Below are positions 8,352 to 17,146 of a DNA stretch of 64,000 nucleotides, in pieces. Both the position numbers and the translations under genes were made by a program. This DNA comes from Clostridiaceae bacterium. GTDB taxonomy: Bacteria > Bacillota > Clostridia > Lachnospirales > Lachnospiraceae. The notes beneath the pieces are model-generated. The model did not search any database. It was not told where the DNA came from and worked only from the letters and a program-made list of their open reading frames with translations. The number at the start of each line of letters is the position of its first letter. Position 1 is the first letter of the stretch. The DNA lies in contig CAJTGE010000011.1 of the NCBI GenBank assembly GCA_910575795.1, positions 62,001 through 126,000 on the forward strand. The letters are read 5' to 3'.

Positions 8352-9151
8352 TCATTCCACCCCCTGATTGATTCCGCATATTGTTCTGTTGTCATGTTCC
8401 GGGCATTGTTACCGACAGCCCTTTTTCCTCCCTTGTCCTGCTCTCTCGCCAGCCAGGAGTTTATAAATCTGCCAATGCCTCGCTTGGTTTTCCGCTTTGT
8501 CGGATTCGTCATGAGCCACCCTTTCATACCCCTCATTGCTTGCAGTATATCTACCGCTGGATACAGTTCAGCAAATGCATCAATATCACGCTGAAAAATC
8601 AAGTGTTCTGCGCCTGTATTCAGAGGGAGCGTTATGATGGGTGGTTCCTCCGGTCCGGAGTTTAGCTCCGGGCAAATATCTTTTTCTTTCTCTTTCTCTG
8701 TGTCTTTCTCTATATCTTTATCTATATCTATATCTGTGTTACCACTTTGTAACAGCGGCGTTACATCTGTGTTACTTTGTAACGCTTTTTTCTCTCTATA
8801 CCGTCTTACTCTGGCCGCAGATTCGCTCTCAGAGCCAACCATTTCATCGCACTGAAGAAGCAAAAATTCATCTTCTCCCATCACCCGAATTAAACCCTGG
8901 CGCTCCAAAAATGATAATGTTACTTTCACATTTTCCGGATCTTCATCAAGTTCTAATGCCAGTTCTTCCGGGAAGGTATCTTCCACTCCTTCAAAAAACA
9001 GTTTATTGCCCTGCTTTACCGCAGCCAGAAGCATTTTAAGGTAAATGACGGTATATGTATCACCTCCCGCAATTTTTCTTAGCTTTTTGATTTCTTTCTG
9101 CTTGAAAAATCCTTCTTTGAGCTGAATCCAGTAATATCTTTTTTCTGCCAA
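8348..9151 (-). CDS. Phage replisome organizer, N-terminal domain type
   Basis: 267 aa. The N-terminus KRYYWIQLKEGFFKQKEIKKLRK followed by GDTYTVIYLKMLL belongs to the phage replisome organizer family (winged helix that recognises the origin). A repetitive acidic-basic linker (DIDIDKDIEKDTEKEKEKD, residues about 140-158) is characteristic. The C-terminal part (IQAMRGMKGWL-like LQAMRGMKGWLMTNPTKRKT, then GIGRFINSWL) is the region that contacts partner replication proteins. Origin sequences of such phages often lie inside this gene; I did not identify iterons. Confidence 0.8.
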   Translation of the reverse strand: MAEKRYYWIQLKEGFFKQKEIKKLRKIAGGDTYTVIYLKMLLAAVKQGNKLFFEGVEDTFPEELALELDEDPENVKVTLSFLERQGLIRVMGEDEFLLLQCDEMVGSESESAARVRRYREKKALQSNTDVTPLLQSGNTDIDIDKDIEKDTEKEKEKDICPELNSGPEEPPIITLPLNTGAEHLIFQRDIDAFAELYPAVDILQAMRGMKGWLMTNPTKRKTKRGIGRFINSWLAREQDKGGKRAVGNNARNMTTEQYAESIRGWNE

Positions 9152-9196
9152 TACAATTACCTCCTGCCCGGAGGGGGATAACCCTCCGGTTATCCC

Positions 9197-12100
9197 TTAA
9201 TAAATTACCTTGCTCCCATGTTCCGTCTTCACCACGTCAAGGTTCTGCAGGAATCGAGCCTTCATAGTCGGATCATGGGTAATTGCCATGATTTTAATAT
9301 TCCCATACCGTTCCTGAATCGTTTCCAGAGCGTCACAATATGCCTGAATGCCATCCGCATCCAAAAACGGCGGTTCATCAATGAACAACATGCCAAACTG
9401 GACACCTGCGGTTGTAGCTTTAATTTCCGCCAAGGCAAGTATAACCGAGAGGGAAGACTTCACTTTCTCGCCGCCGGACTTTGACAGGTAGGGAAGGCTG
9501 CTCTTTCCGTATTCCTCAATGAAAATATCCAGAGTAACCACTTCTTTTTTGCTGTTGCTTTTTAATATCTTCTCTGTTACAAAGTCCACACCAAGCTGTC
9601 CGCCGGTCATCTGTCCCAGGATATTATTGGCCGTGTTTGACAGCTTCGGAAGAATTGTCCGGATAATCTGATGGGGGATTCCGTCCTGGCTGAAGGAAAG
9701 TTTCAAAGCGTCATAATCTGCCGCATCCTCGGCCATATCCGCGATTTCCTCCTGAATAGCAGCTATTCCCTGCCGCATTCTCTGAATTTCACGGATCCTC
9801 TGTTCAAAACCACCGATTTTCACCTGAATTTCTTTGGCCTTCCTATCAAGACTGTCAATCTCTGTCTGAATATCCTTTACCTGCCGCTCTGCTTCCACAA
9901 CCCCGACAGCAGCCTCCTTTTCCTTGCCGGCCTGTTCCCGTTTTCCTGTAAGTTCCGCTTCAAGCAACTGAATTTCCTCCGACAGCTCCTTTGCTCTCCG
10001 CTCCGCATTGGTACGCCTCTCACGAATAACCGGAATTTCATTTTCTTTCTGAAGCCAGATTTTCAGTCCTTCCATCTGGTTCCGTATCTTTTCATGCTCC
10101 AGATAACTTTCTGCATACTTCCCTCTCTCTGATTCTGCCTCCAAAGCCCTGGATTTCAATTCTGAAAGGTTTTTTTCGGTGTTGCCTATATTAAGTTGTA
10201 TCCCTTCAATCCGAGCCTTAATTAAGGCAATCTGGCTTTCCTGGCGTTCCAGTTCTCTCAGCTTTTCCGTGTAAATTTCCAGAGAACCGCACTCTCCCCG
10301 CAGCGCATCCAGCTTTTCTTCCGAAAAATCCAATTCCCGGATCTCAGCCTCTGCCGCTTCAACATCTTTCTCAAGAGATTCCAGGGCTTTAGTACGTTCT
10401 TCCGCCAGAATTTTCAACTTTTCCGGATATAACGCAAGCTCTGCCTTTGCTTGTAGAGCATCCGCCAGAAATCTGCATGAGGCTTTTTCCATATCAACAC
10501 ATCCGGAATTATCCAGCAGCTCCATGCGCTTATTCAGAGAATTCTTTTCTGCCAGAAGCGCTCTCTCCTGTTCGTTAAAATATGCCTTTTTACTATCAAG
10601 TGCCCACGCGCAGCGGCTCCTTTTATCCTGCAGATCTGCAGCCTTTCGGGAAAGGGCATACATGGAATCAAGCAGCTTTTTCTTTTCCTGGTATTCTGCC
10701 GCTTTGCTTTTGATTTCTTCCTGGTCTTCCTGGGATTCAATGGACTTCAAACGGCTTTGGTACTCTGTAAGCGTCTGCCGATAATCCGCAATTACCTTTT
10801 CCACTTCGGATATTTGCCCATTTATCCTGTCAAGTTCCGCTGATCTGGCTTCATAAACAGCGGTTCCCTCAATCAACCCCTTTTCCTGTTCCACCAGCGA
10901 ACGGTATTTCCTGGCATTTTCCAGAATCACACTTTCTTCCGCCAAACTCACATCACATGCCTGTACTGTAGCGTCCTCAGCTGTTTTTCCGCTCTCTGCA
11001 ATCCGTTTTTTATTTTCCAAAGAGGAAATATCCACCATAATGGCATGATAACGTTCCTCCGCTGCCCTTGTGGTTCCCAGGTGAAGGTTCGCGTTTTGCA
11101 GCTCCAGCTTCTTAATCTGGACTGAACCCTCTACCCCTCGCAGGTCTTCCCTGGCCTCTGCCAGTTCTTCATCCGGCTTTCCAAAGGCAAGAATATTATC
11201 TGACTGGACTTTAATAGTCTGCTTCTTCCCGGCGATCCGCCGATTATAATCCGCCGCCTGGTCCTTTGCTTTTTCTTCCATACTGCCATAGATACCCAGC
11301 CCCAAAAGATTTGACAGAATTACCATGCGTTCCTCTTTTTTGGCCTGCAGAAACAATCCATACTGATCCTGCATAATAAGGGCGCAGCTCTTAAAAGTCA
11401 TGCTGTCAACACCGATCAGCCGCTCAATGTCTGCCTGTGTATCATTAAACTTTTCCTGTGAACGATCTTCCCATTCTCCGGCCACCAGCTCCGCAAGGTT
11501 CAAAGTCCCTTTCCCGGATTTGGCCCTTGTTCTGGTTATGCGGTACACCTTATCACCGATGGAAAAAGTGAATGAGATGTACCCGGAGCGCACCCCTTCA
11601 TCATTTCTCAACCACGGAACCTTTACCGATGTGCTTTTTCCTTCCCTGGGTTCCTCATAAATACAATCAATAATTGCATCCATAAAGAGGGAAGACTTTC
11701 CGGCTCCGTTCTGACCGTTTATGGTACAGAATTGAATATCCTCAAAAGAGAATTTTTCTTCAGCATATGCCCGGTAGTTTTTTACTTCGATTTCAATGGG
11801 TACAAACATCCCGGAGAAAGCTGCTCCGGTTTCTGCCGCCATTGCTTCAGCGATAATCGGCCGCGCTTTCAGTATCAGCCGCTCAATATCCTCCCGATCC
11901 ATCCCCTTTTCTTCCAGATATGCTTTCAAATTTGCTTCCGGATCTGTTTCCTGTGACAAATCGGTTCGATCTGCAGATGCCTCTATTCTTTCCGGCGCAA
12001 TACCGGACACCCAGAAAGCCCCGTCTTCATACAATGCTTTTTCCAGCAGGGCAGCATTGAAAGCCTTTTGCTTCTCAGCAGAGCATTCATATAATACCCG

Positions 12101-13069
12101 GACAATCTTATTTGCCACGGCACCATTCCAGCGCCAGTAGTTCATGGCCACCTCATCCACATGCCCGTAAATAATTGCCGTAATGTCAGTGTCAGTAAAT
12201 TGAAATGTGATAAATTCACGATATGGAGTCTTTACAAATTCAGAATCACTAAAAACCATACCCTCATGGCCAAATGCCCTCCGTTCGGCATGATGAATCC
12301 AAAAGCCCCGTTCCTGCCCCTCGTCATTGAAATTATTGGCATTGATAGAACCGGAATAATATACATTGTCAAATCCAGACACTAACTGCGGACGATGTAT
12401 ATGCCCTAAAGTCACCAAATCATAATGAGAAGCGGATAAAGCCTCCGGCGGTATAATTGGCTCAAACTGAGTAAGAAGCTGTGACTGGCCGCTCTCCGTG
12501 TTACACCCTGGCACCGTATAATGCGCCATTAAAACCGCTGGACGATCCCCCCGGCAGTGCGCCCGGAGTCCCATCACAATTTTGCCAAGTTCCTGAGAAA
12601 ACACTTCATTTTCTTCCTCTTTTCCCAATCCGGGAAACTTCGCCCGATACACGCCTCTGTCAAATCCCGGAAGAACGGCAATATCCGCGTATTCTGTCTG
12701 AATCACTTCCGGATTGATAACAATATGGACATTATAGAAGCTGGAAAAATGAGCTTCCAGAACTTTAAACTGGCCCTCCCCGTCATGGTTTGGAGTACCT
12801 TTCATGATAACCACATGACCGGAAACAGCGGCCAGACGGGTAATAATTTCAATCGCTGTTATCACTTCATCACAGCAGCGGTCGCTCCATGTTTTCCCGG
12901 TGTGAAAAATGTCCCCCGGCACCAGCACCAGCTCCGGGCGCTCCTGCTCCGCACGTTCCGCCATAAATTCAAGGCATCGTCTTGTGTCCAGGGAGCGGAG
13001 ATTAACTCCCTCCCTTTCTGGCCCTTTAAAATTGCCAATATGCCAATCTCCTGAATGAATAATCTTCAT
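9197..13069 (-). CDS. Fused SbcD-SbcC (Mre11-Rad50-like) nuclease/ATPase
   Basis: 1290 aa. Residues 1 to about 300 are an SbcD/Mre11 metallophosphoesterase: HSGDWHIG (5-12), LVPGDIFHTGK (49-59), KGTPNHD (90-96), MAHY (181-184) and LGHIHRP (221-227). A linker leads to an SbcC/Rad50 ATPase: Walker A NGQNGAGKSS (451-460), more than 600 residues of coiled coil, the ABC signature SKSGGEK, and Walker B GMLFIDEPPFLDADG near the end. The two proteins are normally separate genes; here they are one polypeptide. The hook region has Cys spaced CVDMEKASC rather than the usual CxxC. The start overlaps the upstream stop as TAATG, so it is translationally coupled to the annealase-like gene. Confidence 0.92.
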   Translation of the reverse strand: MKIIHSGDWHIGNFKGPEREGVNLRSLDTRRCLEFMAERAEQERPELVLVPGDIFHTGKTWSDRCCDEVITAIEIITRLAAVSGHVVIMKGTPNHDGEGQFKVLEAHFSSFYNVHIVINPEVIQTEYADIAVLPGFDRGVYRAKFPGLGKEEENEVFSQELGKIVMGLRAHCRGDRPAVLMAHYTVPGCNTESGQSQLLTQFEPIIPPEALSASHYDLVTLGHIHRPQLVSGFDNVYYSGSINANNFNDEGQERGFWIHHAERRAFGHEGMVFSDSEFVKTPYREFITFQFTDTDITAIIYGHVDEVAMNYWRWNGAVANKIVRVLYECSAEKQKAFNAALLEKALYEDGAFWVSGIAPERIEASADRTDLSQETDPEANLKAYLEEKGMDREDIERLILKARPIIAEAMAAETGAAFSGMFVPIEIEVKNYRAYAEEKFSFEDIQFCTINGQNGAGKSSLFMDAIIDCIYEEPREGKSTSVKVPWLRNDEGVRSGYISFTFSIGDKVYRITRTRAKSGKGTLNLAELVAGEWEDRSQEKFNDTQADIERLIGVDSMTFKSCALIMQDQYGLFLQAKKEERMVILSNLLGLGIYGSMEEKAKDQAADYNRRIAGKKQTIKVQSDNILAFGKPDEELAEAREDLRGVEGSVQIKKLELQNANLHLGTTRAAEERYHAIMVDISSLENKKRIAESGKTAEDATVQACDVSLAEESVILENARKYRSLVEQEKGLIEGTAVYEARSAELDRINGQISEVEKVIADYRQTLTEYQSRLKSIESQEDQEEIKSKAAEYQEKKKLLDSMYALSRKAADLQDKRSRCAWALDSKKAYFNEQERALLAEKNSLNKRMELLDNSGCVDMEKASCRFLADALQAKAELALYPEKLKILAEERTKALESLEKDVEAAEAEIRELDFSEEKLDALRGECGSLEIYTEKLRELERQESQIALIKARIEGIQLNIGNTEKNLSELKSRALEAESERGKYAESYLEHEKIRNQMEGLKIWLQKENEIPVIRERRTNAERRAKELSEEIQLLEAELTGKREQAGKEKEAAVGVVEAERQVKDIQTEIDSLDRKAKEIQVKIGGFEQRIREIQRMRQGIAAIQEEIADMAEDAADYDALKLSFSQDGIPHQIIRTILPKLSNTANNILGQMTGGQLGVDFVTEKILKSNSKKEVVTLDIFIEEYGKSSLPYLSKSGGEKVKSSLSVILALAEIKATTAGVQFGMLFIDEPPFLDADGIQAYCDALETIQERYGNIKIMAITHDPTMKARFLQNLDVVKTEHGSKVIY

Positions 13070-14223
13070 TATCTCTGTCCCCCTCTCTGTTCACTCTTAA
13101 CAATACGCTGGCACTTATAGCAAAGTGGCCGCCCAAAATTTTCACAGGAATATTTCCACACCTCTTTTGTTACAACAACGCCACACTTATCACAGCAAAA
13201 ATCCGCTGCGCGGTCTGCTTCTGTCATTACCCGGCTTGCCCCTTGTGGCTGTGGCTGGCTCTGCTGCCGCTGTGCCGGCTTCCGATCTGTCGGCTGATGT
13301 GATTCTGTTGTCGTTTCCTTCTGTGGCTGCCCTGTTTCCTGCACATCTGCAGGAATTTCATCCTCTACCGGAGGAATGGAAAGCGTTTGCACAATTGGCA
13401 TGGTATTCCCAAACAGATTTCCCACACTGTGCAGCGCTTGTTGTAATAATATCTGCTTAATCATTGGATCGTTATAATCCGGTGAGAAGGAAGTTCTTGC
13501 CACTGCAAAGGGCTTTTTCAGTTCATCAATAGTGTAAGTACCCTTAATGCCCAAAAGGTCCCTGATAACCCTCAGGATAGCTCCTGTGGCAGCTTTCTGC
13601 GGAGCATTGGCCCGTAACTGTGTCATGGCATCAAGCAGGCTGTTCTCGATATATTTCCCTCTTTCCTGTTCAACCACCATATATAATTTGATAGGGTATC
13701 CCTTGTCATTTGTCTGTCCAGTGTCCACCCACTTCCCTGGATACTTTTTGGAAGCCTCTGCAGCTGCTTTGTAATCTAAAATCCCTCTTTCTGCCTTTTC
13801 TTCGTAAGCCAGACGATACTTCTTTTCCTCTGTGGCCAAATCAATCACTTTGAAATTATTGCTGGTTCTCACACTTCCATCAGGAAGCCGGATCGCCCCG
13901 AATGCGCTTGCCTTCCATGTGTTTTCATCCATCTTTGTTACATCGCCGGCACCAGGACCAAACTGAATTCCTGCTTCCGTTGCCAACCTCTGCAGAAACG
14001 GTTTTGTCAGGGAGTACAAATCTTCCCACCGATTATTACCAAGGCTCCGGGAACCCACCTTAAAAATCTGTGACGCCCGTTCATCCGTGTCCACATAAAG
14101 CAGGGAAACACTCATTTTGTAAAAGGGATTGATCTGCTGAGTTTCCACAAACGGAATCGCAAGATTGTAGTTATTCCTCTGAGCGAGGACATTCTGAATT
14201 GATAAATCACTCACTTTTTTCAA
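13069..14223 (-). CDS. Putative phage single-strand annealing protein with C-terminal zinc finger
   Basis: 384 aa. The N-terminal 240 residues have features of phage recombination proteins: a predicted beta core (FYKMSVSLLYVDTDE; GAIRLPDGSVRTSNN; FKVIDLATEEKKYR), then KAATGAILRVIRDLLGIKG and FAVARTSF. Residues about 290-340 are Gln/Pro-rich linker. The C-terminus has four Cys in two pairs (CCDKCGVVV and LCYKCQRIV), a zinc finger. The coupling to SbcDC, a nuclease/ATPase, supports an annealase-nuclease pair, but the fold is inferred, not proven. A general single-stranded DNA-binding role is the main alternative. Confidence 0.5.
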   Translation of the reverse strand: MKKVSDLSIQNVLAQRNNYNLAIPFVETQQINPFYKMSVSLLYVDTDERASQIFKVGSRSLGNNRWEDLYSLTKPFLQRLATEAGIQFGPGAGDVTKMDENTWKASAFGAIRLPDGSVRTSNNFKVIDLATEEKKYRLAYEEKAERGILDYKAAAEASKKYPGKWVDTGQTNDKGYPIKLYMVVEQERGKYIENSLLDAMTQLRANAPQKAATGAILRVIRDLLGIKGTYTIDELKKPFAVARTSFSPDYNDPMIKQILLQQALHSVGNLFGNTMPIVQTLSIPPVEDEIPADVQETGQPQKETTTESHQPTDRKPAQRQQSQPQPQGASRVMTEADRAADFCCDKCGVVVTKEVWKYSCENFGRPLCYKCQRIVKSEQRGGQR

Positions 14224-14365
14224 CCTCCATATTGATTTATTTGCATTTCCATGCTACAATATGGTTGCTTGGGGAGTGTTCTGGCAAATTGCCGAACGCT
14301 CTTTTTCCATATTTCGCATGTTCATTGCCACTAATTTCACGCTCCTTTACATAGCGCCTGTGTTT

Positions 14366-14739
14366 TTACCCCCCCACACACAAGGAATAGCAGTTGAGGT
14401 AGCTGTCATATGTAACCATATCCATCAAAGTCATACCCTCTGAATCCCCCACAATAGCATCCAGGCTGATGGTCTTAATTCTGCGATCCGCCTTTTTAAG
14501 CTCATTGCCGATATAAGAACGCATTGTCTGTTTCGCTATTGTGGAAAACTATACTCATGCAGTTCACTTCTTGTATGCCATGACTTGACCGCCTTCAAGT
14601 AGCCTATGGCAGCCACATCATAATACTCTGAAAGGTTATAATTACTGATCCGGAAAAACCAATCAATTACCCAGTGATTTTCTTCCGCAAACTTTTGTTC
14701 CTCCTGTGTCAGCGGTGTAAGTTTCTGATAAACTCTCAT
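14366..14739 (-). pseudogene. Sigma-factor-like phage gene, frameshifted
   Basis: The first part (from ATG 14739, MRVYQKLTPLTQEEQKFAEE, then LSEYYDVAAIGYLKAVKSW) resembles the start of small sigma-70-like phage proteins, where a helix with D..A.IGYL.AV is followed by YSFSTIA. Here the frame reads YSFPQ and stops at 14536. One base earlier, the other frame continues exactly as expected (TIAKQTMRSYIGNELKKADRR, then a conserved-looking DAIVGDSEG) and stops at 14366. A single missing T in the TTTT/CC stretch near 14545 explains it. It may be a true mutation, a programmed shift or a sequencing error. Confidence 0.6.
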
Positions 14740-14980
14740 ATGTAACACCCCCGTAAAATAATTTCTGAATCCACCCAAACACCTTATATATCCCATAAAA
14801 CACAAACGGTATCACGAGATATTCCCCGCCATAGGCTTTGTATCCCCTTTGGATAAATGCCTGCTCTATGGACCACACGGAATACAAATATGTCAGGGCA
14901 ATCGCTCCAAACAGTCTGATTACATGCGGTGCCGCTTTCTTAATGAATCGTCGGGCCGCCTGCCATTTGCTCTTTCGCAC
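14663..14980 (-). CDS. Small membrane protein, start uncertain
   Basis: About 105 aa if begun at GTG 14980; no convincing ribosome site is visible for this frame, and its first part overlaps the zinc-ribbon gene at 14920-15066. The protein has two hydrophobic stretches (HVIRLFGAIALTYLYSVW and YLVIPFVFYGIYKVFGW), suggesting two membrane spans, separated by a short charged loop. Its C-terminal 25 residues overlap the sigma-like gene. Function unknown; it could be a small phage membrane protein. Confidence 0.4.
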   Translation of the reverse strand: MRKSKWQAARRFIKKAAPHVIRLFGAIALTYLYSVWSIEQAFIQRGYKAYGGEYLVIPFVFYGIYKVFGWIQKLFYGGVTYESLSETYTADTGGTKVCGRKSLGN

Positions 14981-15066
14981 TTTGGACAGATATACCCGGA
15001 CTTTGGAATCTTCTGCAAGACACCGACATTCCATGATAATCCACACCTTACACACCGCGCCTTCAT
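14920..15066 (-). CDS. 48-aa zinc-ribbon protein
   Basis: A 48-codon gene whose ATG overlaps the upstream stop as ATGA. It encodes MKARCVRCGLSWNVGVLQKI followed by SGYICPKCE, that is, two Cys pairs (CxxC, then CxxC) 19 residues apart, a complete zinc ribbon. Small stand-alone ribbons of this form are common in Lachnospiraceae prophages. Function unknown. The overlap and the perfect ribbon are the reasons for calling it despite its size. Confidence 0.55.
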   Translation of the reverse strand: MKARCVRCGLSWNVGVLQKIPKSGYICPKCERANGRRPDDSLRKRHRM

Positions 15067-15218
15067 CCGACACCAGCCGTTTCCTCTTTATCAATCCGGT
15101 TAAGTTCCCGGACAATGGCAAGGATAAGGTCTTCTTCATCAATACAGTGCCAAGAAATAGGGGCTTTGGAATTATCCAGAGCTGCCAGTATTCGCTCCGC
15201 TTTTTTCCTGTTCTCCAT
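15063..15218 (-). CDS. 51-aa hypothetical phage protein
   Basis: A 51-codon gene starting at ATG 15218: MENRKKAERILAALDNS, then WHCIDEEDLILAIVRELN. The composition is that of a helical acidic protein. It starts about 2 nt before the stop of the gene above and overlaps the zinc-ribbon gene below by ATGA, fitting the tight leftward operon. No family recognised. Confidence 0.5.
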   Translation of the reverse strand: MENRKKAERILAALDNSKAPISWHCIDEEDLILAIVRELNRIDKEETAGVG

Positions 15219-15219
15219 C

Positions 15220-15390
15220 TCATACCTCTAACCTTTCCAGGGGCCAGTTGAACGTAAACTGATCGCTCCCTGCCTCCTTCTTATAAAAACTTTCCCTGCG
15301 CTCTGCTTCCCGCTTCGCTTCTTCTTCACAATCACAGTGCTCTCCAGGATCCAGACGAGCGCCGCATTTTTCGCATTGATACCGGTACAT
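15220..15390 (-). CDS. 56-aa zinc-ribbon protein
   Basis: Begins at ATG 15390 behind GGAAGGAAGGTGCGGA. The sequence YRYQCEKCGARLDPGEHCDCEEEAKREAERR has a CxxC pair and a CDC, consistent with one bound zinc, then a charged helix. Proteins of this pattern are recurrent in Firmicute phages between regulators and replication genes; their role is not known. The longer in-frame extension to 15477 has no ribosome site. Confidence 0.58.
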   Translation of the reverse strand: MYRYQCEKCGARLDPGEHCDCEEEAKREAERRESFYKKEAGSDQFTFNWPLERLEV

Positions 15391-15412
15391 TCCGCACCTT
15401 CCTTCCATCGTT

Positions 15413-15658
15413 TTAATCAATCCCACATCTGGAGTCAAAATACCGCTTCGGTACCCGTCCGGCAGGATATTCTTCAATCAGCCGGCCAGAAGCAATCAGC
15501 TCTTTTCTCAGGCTCCGCATAATGTCATACGCCTTTGACTGCTTCACCCCCAGGAGATTCATCACATCCTCTACCGTGTAATAGTTCCTGTTCTCTTTGG
15601 TAAGCACTCGTATAACCCCATTCCTTCCCGGAGCAATCGGAGCAGCTTGTGCTTTCAC
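15413..15658 (-). CDS. Small winged-helix/excisionase-like DNA-binding protein
   Basis: 81 aa with GTG start (AGGAGAG about 8 nt upstream) placed directly after the preceding stop (TAAGTG). The central segment YTVEDVMNLLGVKQSKAYDIMRSLRKEL is a helix-turn-helix of the MerR/excisionase type, followed by a basic wing (AGRVPKRYFDSRCG). In integrative elements such proteins often act as recombination directionality factors or early regulators. It is the best excisionase candidate in the window, which is an inference. Confidence 0.6.
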   Translation of the reverse strand: MKAQAAPIAPGRNGVIRVLTKENRNYYTVEDVMNLLGVKQSKAYDIMRSLRKELIASGRLIEEYPAGRVPKRYFDSRCGID

Positions 15659-15949
15659 TTAAATCTCTCCTTTCTCCACAAATACCATCACTTCACCTTC
15701 CGTAACATACGCATGACAAATGTCAATGCTGGAAAACATACCAATAATTTTCTTTATTTCCTCGTCCGCAGCTTCTCTGGTGAATTCCCCCATTTCGGCA
15801 ATCAAATCCACCATTCCAATAAGCTGTTCTTTAAGATTTCCGCAAAGCCGTATACACTTTTCCAGATTGTCATATGGATGTTCTGGATCGTAAGCAGCCC
15901 TGCAGGATCGCAAGTACAAATCAAAAAAGTAATTGTACTTCTCTACCAC
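15659..15949 (-). CDS. Hypothetical phage protein, 96 aa
   Basis: 96 aa, GTG start at 15949 preceded by GGAGGGAAAG. Helical by composition with several Cys (SCRAAY; KCIRLCGN), no recognised domain, no membrane segment. It sits between the double-XRE regulator (3 nt apart) and the excisionase-like gene (adjacent), so it belongs to the early leftward transcript. Function unknown. Confidence 0.5.
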   Translation of the reverse strand: MVEKYNYFFDLYLRSCRAAYDPEHPYDNLEKCIRLCGNLKEQLIGMVDLIAEMGEFTREAADEEIKKIIGMFSSIDICHAYVTEGEVMVFVEKGEI

Positions 15950-15952
15950 GCT

Positions 15953-16378
15953 TTACTTTCCCTCCTTTGACAAATCCTTTTTCAGCAAATCATCTACGGT
16001 AATACCAAAAAATTCTGACACGTTTATTAAACCTTGGTTACTCAATTCGGCAGCGCCGCTTTCATATTTGCCCATATGGGCCTTGCTTATTTTGAGCAGC
16101 CTTGCCATATCACCTTGACTGAAATGCTCTCTATTTCGGAGATACTTCAAATTACGGGCAAGCATGGAACCTTGCGGCCGCAAATCCTTCAGGAGCAGGT
16201 CATCAATACTTACCGAAAAATACTCTGCTATTTTTATCAGATTTTTCAGTGATGGCTCCCGATCTCCGCTTTCATAAAGTCCTACTGCTGATTGTGTCAG
16301 CCCAATAACCTCCGCCATTTCTCCTTGTGTCAGTCCCCATTTCTTCCTAAGGAGTGACAAATTAGTATTCAGATACAC
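15953..16378 (-). CDS. XRE regulator with two tandem helix-turn-helix domains
   Basis: 141 aa, GTG start with GGAGGACTGTA upstream. Two complete Cro/C1 domains lie head to tail: residues 5-65 (LRKKWGLTQGEMAEVIGLTQ, then VGLYESGDREPS and FSVSIDDLLLKDL) and residues 72-136 (LKYLRNREHFSQGDMARLLK, then HMGKYESGAAELS and FGITVDDLLKKDL). The repeated end VDDLLxKDL shows internal duplication. A single chain could thus bind a pair of sites without dimerising. Confidence 0.82.
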   Translation of the reverse strand: MYLNTNLSLLRKKWGLTQGEMAEVIGLTQSAVGLYESGDREPSLKNLIKIAEYFSVSIDDLLLKDLRPQGSMLARNLKYLRNREHFSQGDMARLLKISKAHMGKYESGAAELSNQGLINVSEFFGITVDDLLKKDLSKEGK

Positions 16379-16388
16379 TACAGTCCTC

Positions 16389-16868
16389 CTATTCCAGATT
16401 CTTTTCTGTCCATGCTTTTAAACTTTGTGCAATGGTAGAAATTTCATCAAGCGTTTCCAGAACCCTCTTTAATGACGGTTTTTCATCCTCGCTTATCACT
16501 CCGTCCTCGGTTATGTTCAAAAGAAGGTCTTTTGTTTCCTCCGCCTTTCTCAAAGTTGCCATAGCTCTTACTGTTATCCGATCCAAATCAGTTACTTCCA
16601 AAACCGGAACATGCTCGCCCAAAGGACACATTTCTCTGCAATAGAGATTCTTCAATTCTGGAGCCCGGTATAAATCCGCCATTCTCAGAATGTTATCCGG
16701 CGGAATACACTTTGTAATTCCCAGTTCATAATCCTGAAGCTGACTGGCTGAAATATGTAACTGCTCCGCAGCGTACTCCTTTGAAAAGAACTTCTCATTG
16801 TACTCTGCTGCCCTTAATCTGGCCTGACAGAATGGATTATCTGCTGCTTTTGTTGGACGTCGTCCCAT
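16389..16868 (-). CDS. XRE-like phage regulator with C-terminal helical region
   Basis: 159 aa starting at ATG 16868 behind AAGGAGGTGAAATATTAA. Residues 28-75 form a helix-turn-helix of the XRE kind (FSKEYAAEQLHISASQLQDYELGITKCIPPDNILRMADLY), followed by a Cys pair (YCREMCPLG) and a C-terminal coil. The pattern is seen in Lachnospiraceae phage regulators between the Cro-like gene and replication genes. Target and role are not known. Confidence 0.65.
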   Translation of the reverse strand: MGRRPTKAADNPFCQARLRAAEYNEKFFSKEYAAEQLHISASQLQDYELGITKCIPPDNILRMADLYRAPELKNLYCREMCPLGEHVPVLEVTDLDRITVRAMATLRKAEETKDLLLNITEDGVISEDEKPSLKRVLETLDEISTIAQSLKAWTEKNLE

Positions 16869-16912
16869 TTAATATTTCACCTCCTTATGCTACAATTTTA
16901 CAAAATACTACA

Positions 16913-17122
16913 TTACGGCGAGTTTTGAGGCAAAAAAATATCAGGAAATAGCTTTTCCAGAGAAATCCCGTAGTAACTGCTGATTTTACAAGCTAATTTC
17001 ATGCTGGGATTTCTGTGCCCAAGTTCCAATTTGCTTACATACTTCTGTGTAACTCCCAGATTGAGCGCTACTTCCTGCTGTGTTTTGCTCCCTCTAGCCT
17101 CAATAAGCTCTTTTCTTGTCAA
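16913..17122 (-). CDS. Cro-like XRE repressor
   Basis: 69 aa; the start codon is TTG (17122), set 5 nt behind GGAGGTGA, and the ATG/TTG choice is decided by that site. One classical helix-turn-helix (KTQQEVALNLGVTQKYVSKLELGHRNPSMKLACKISSYY) fills the protein. It is the first leftward gene from the lysogeny-type divergent promoter and faces the CI-like gene at 17250, so a Cro-like role in the genetic switch is likely. Confidence 0.8.
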   Translation of the reverse strand: MTRKELIEARGSKTQQEVALNLGVTQKYVSKLELGHRNPSMKLACKISSYYGISLEKLFPDIFLPQNSP

Positions 17123-17146
17123 TATCTCACCTCCATTCGCCTTTAT

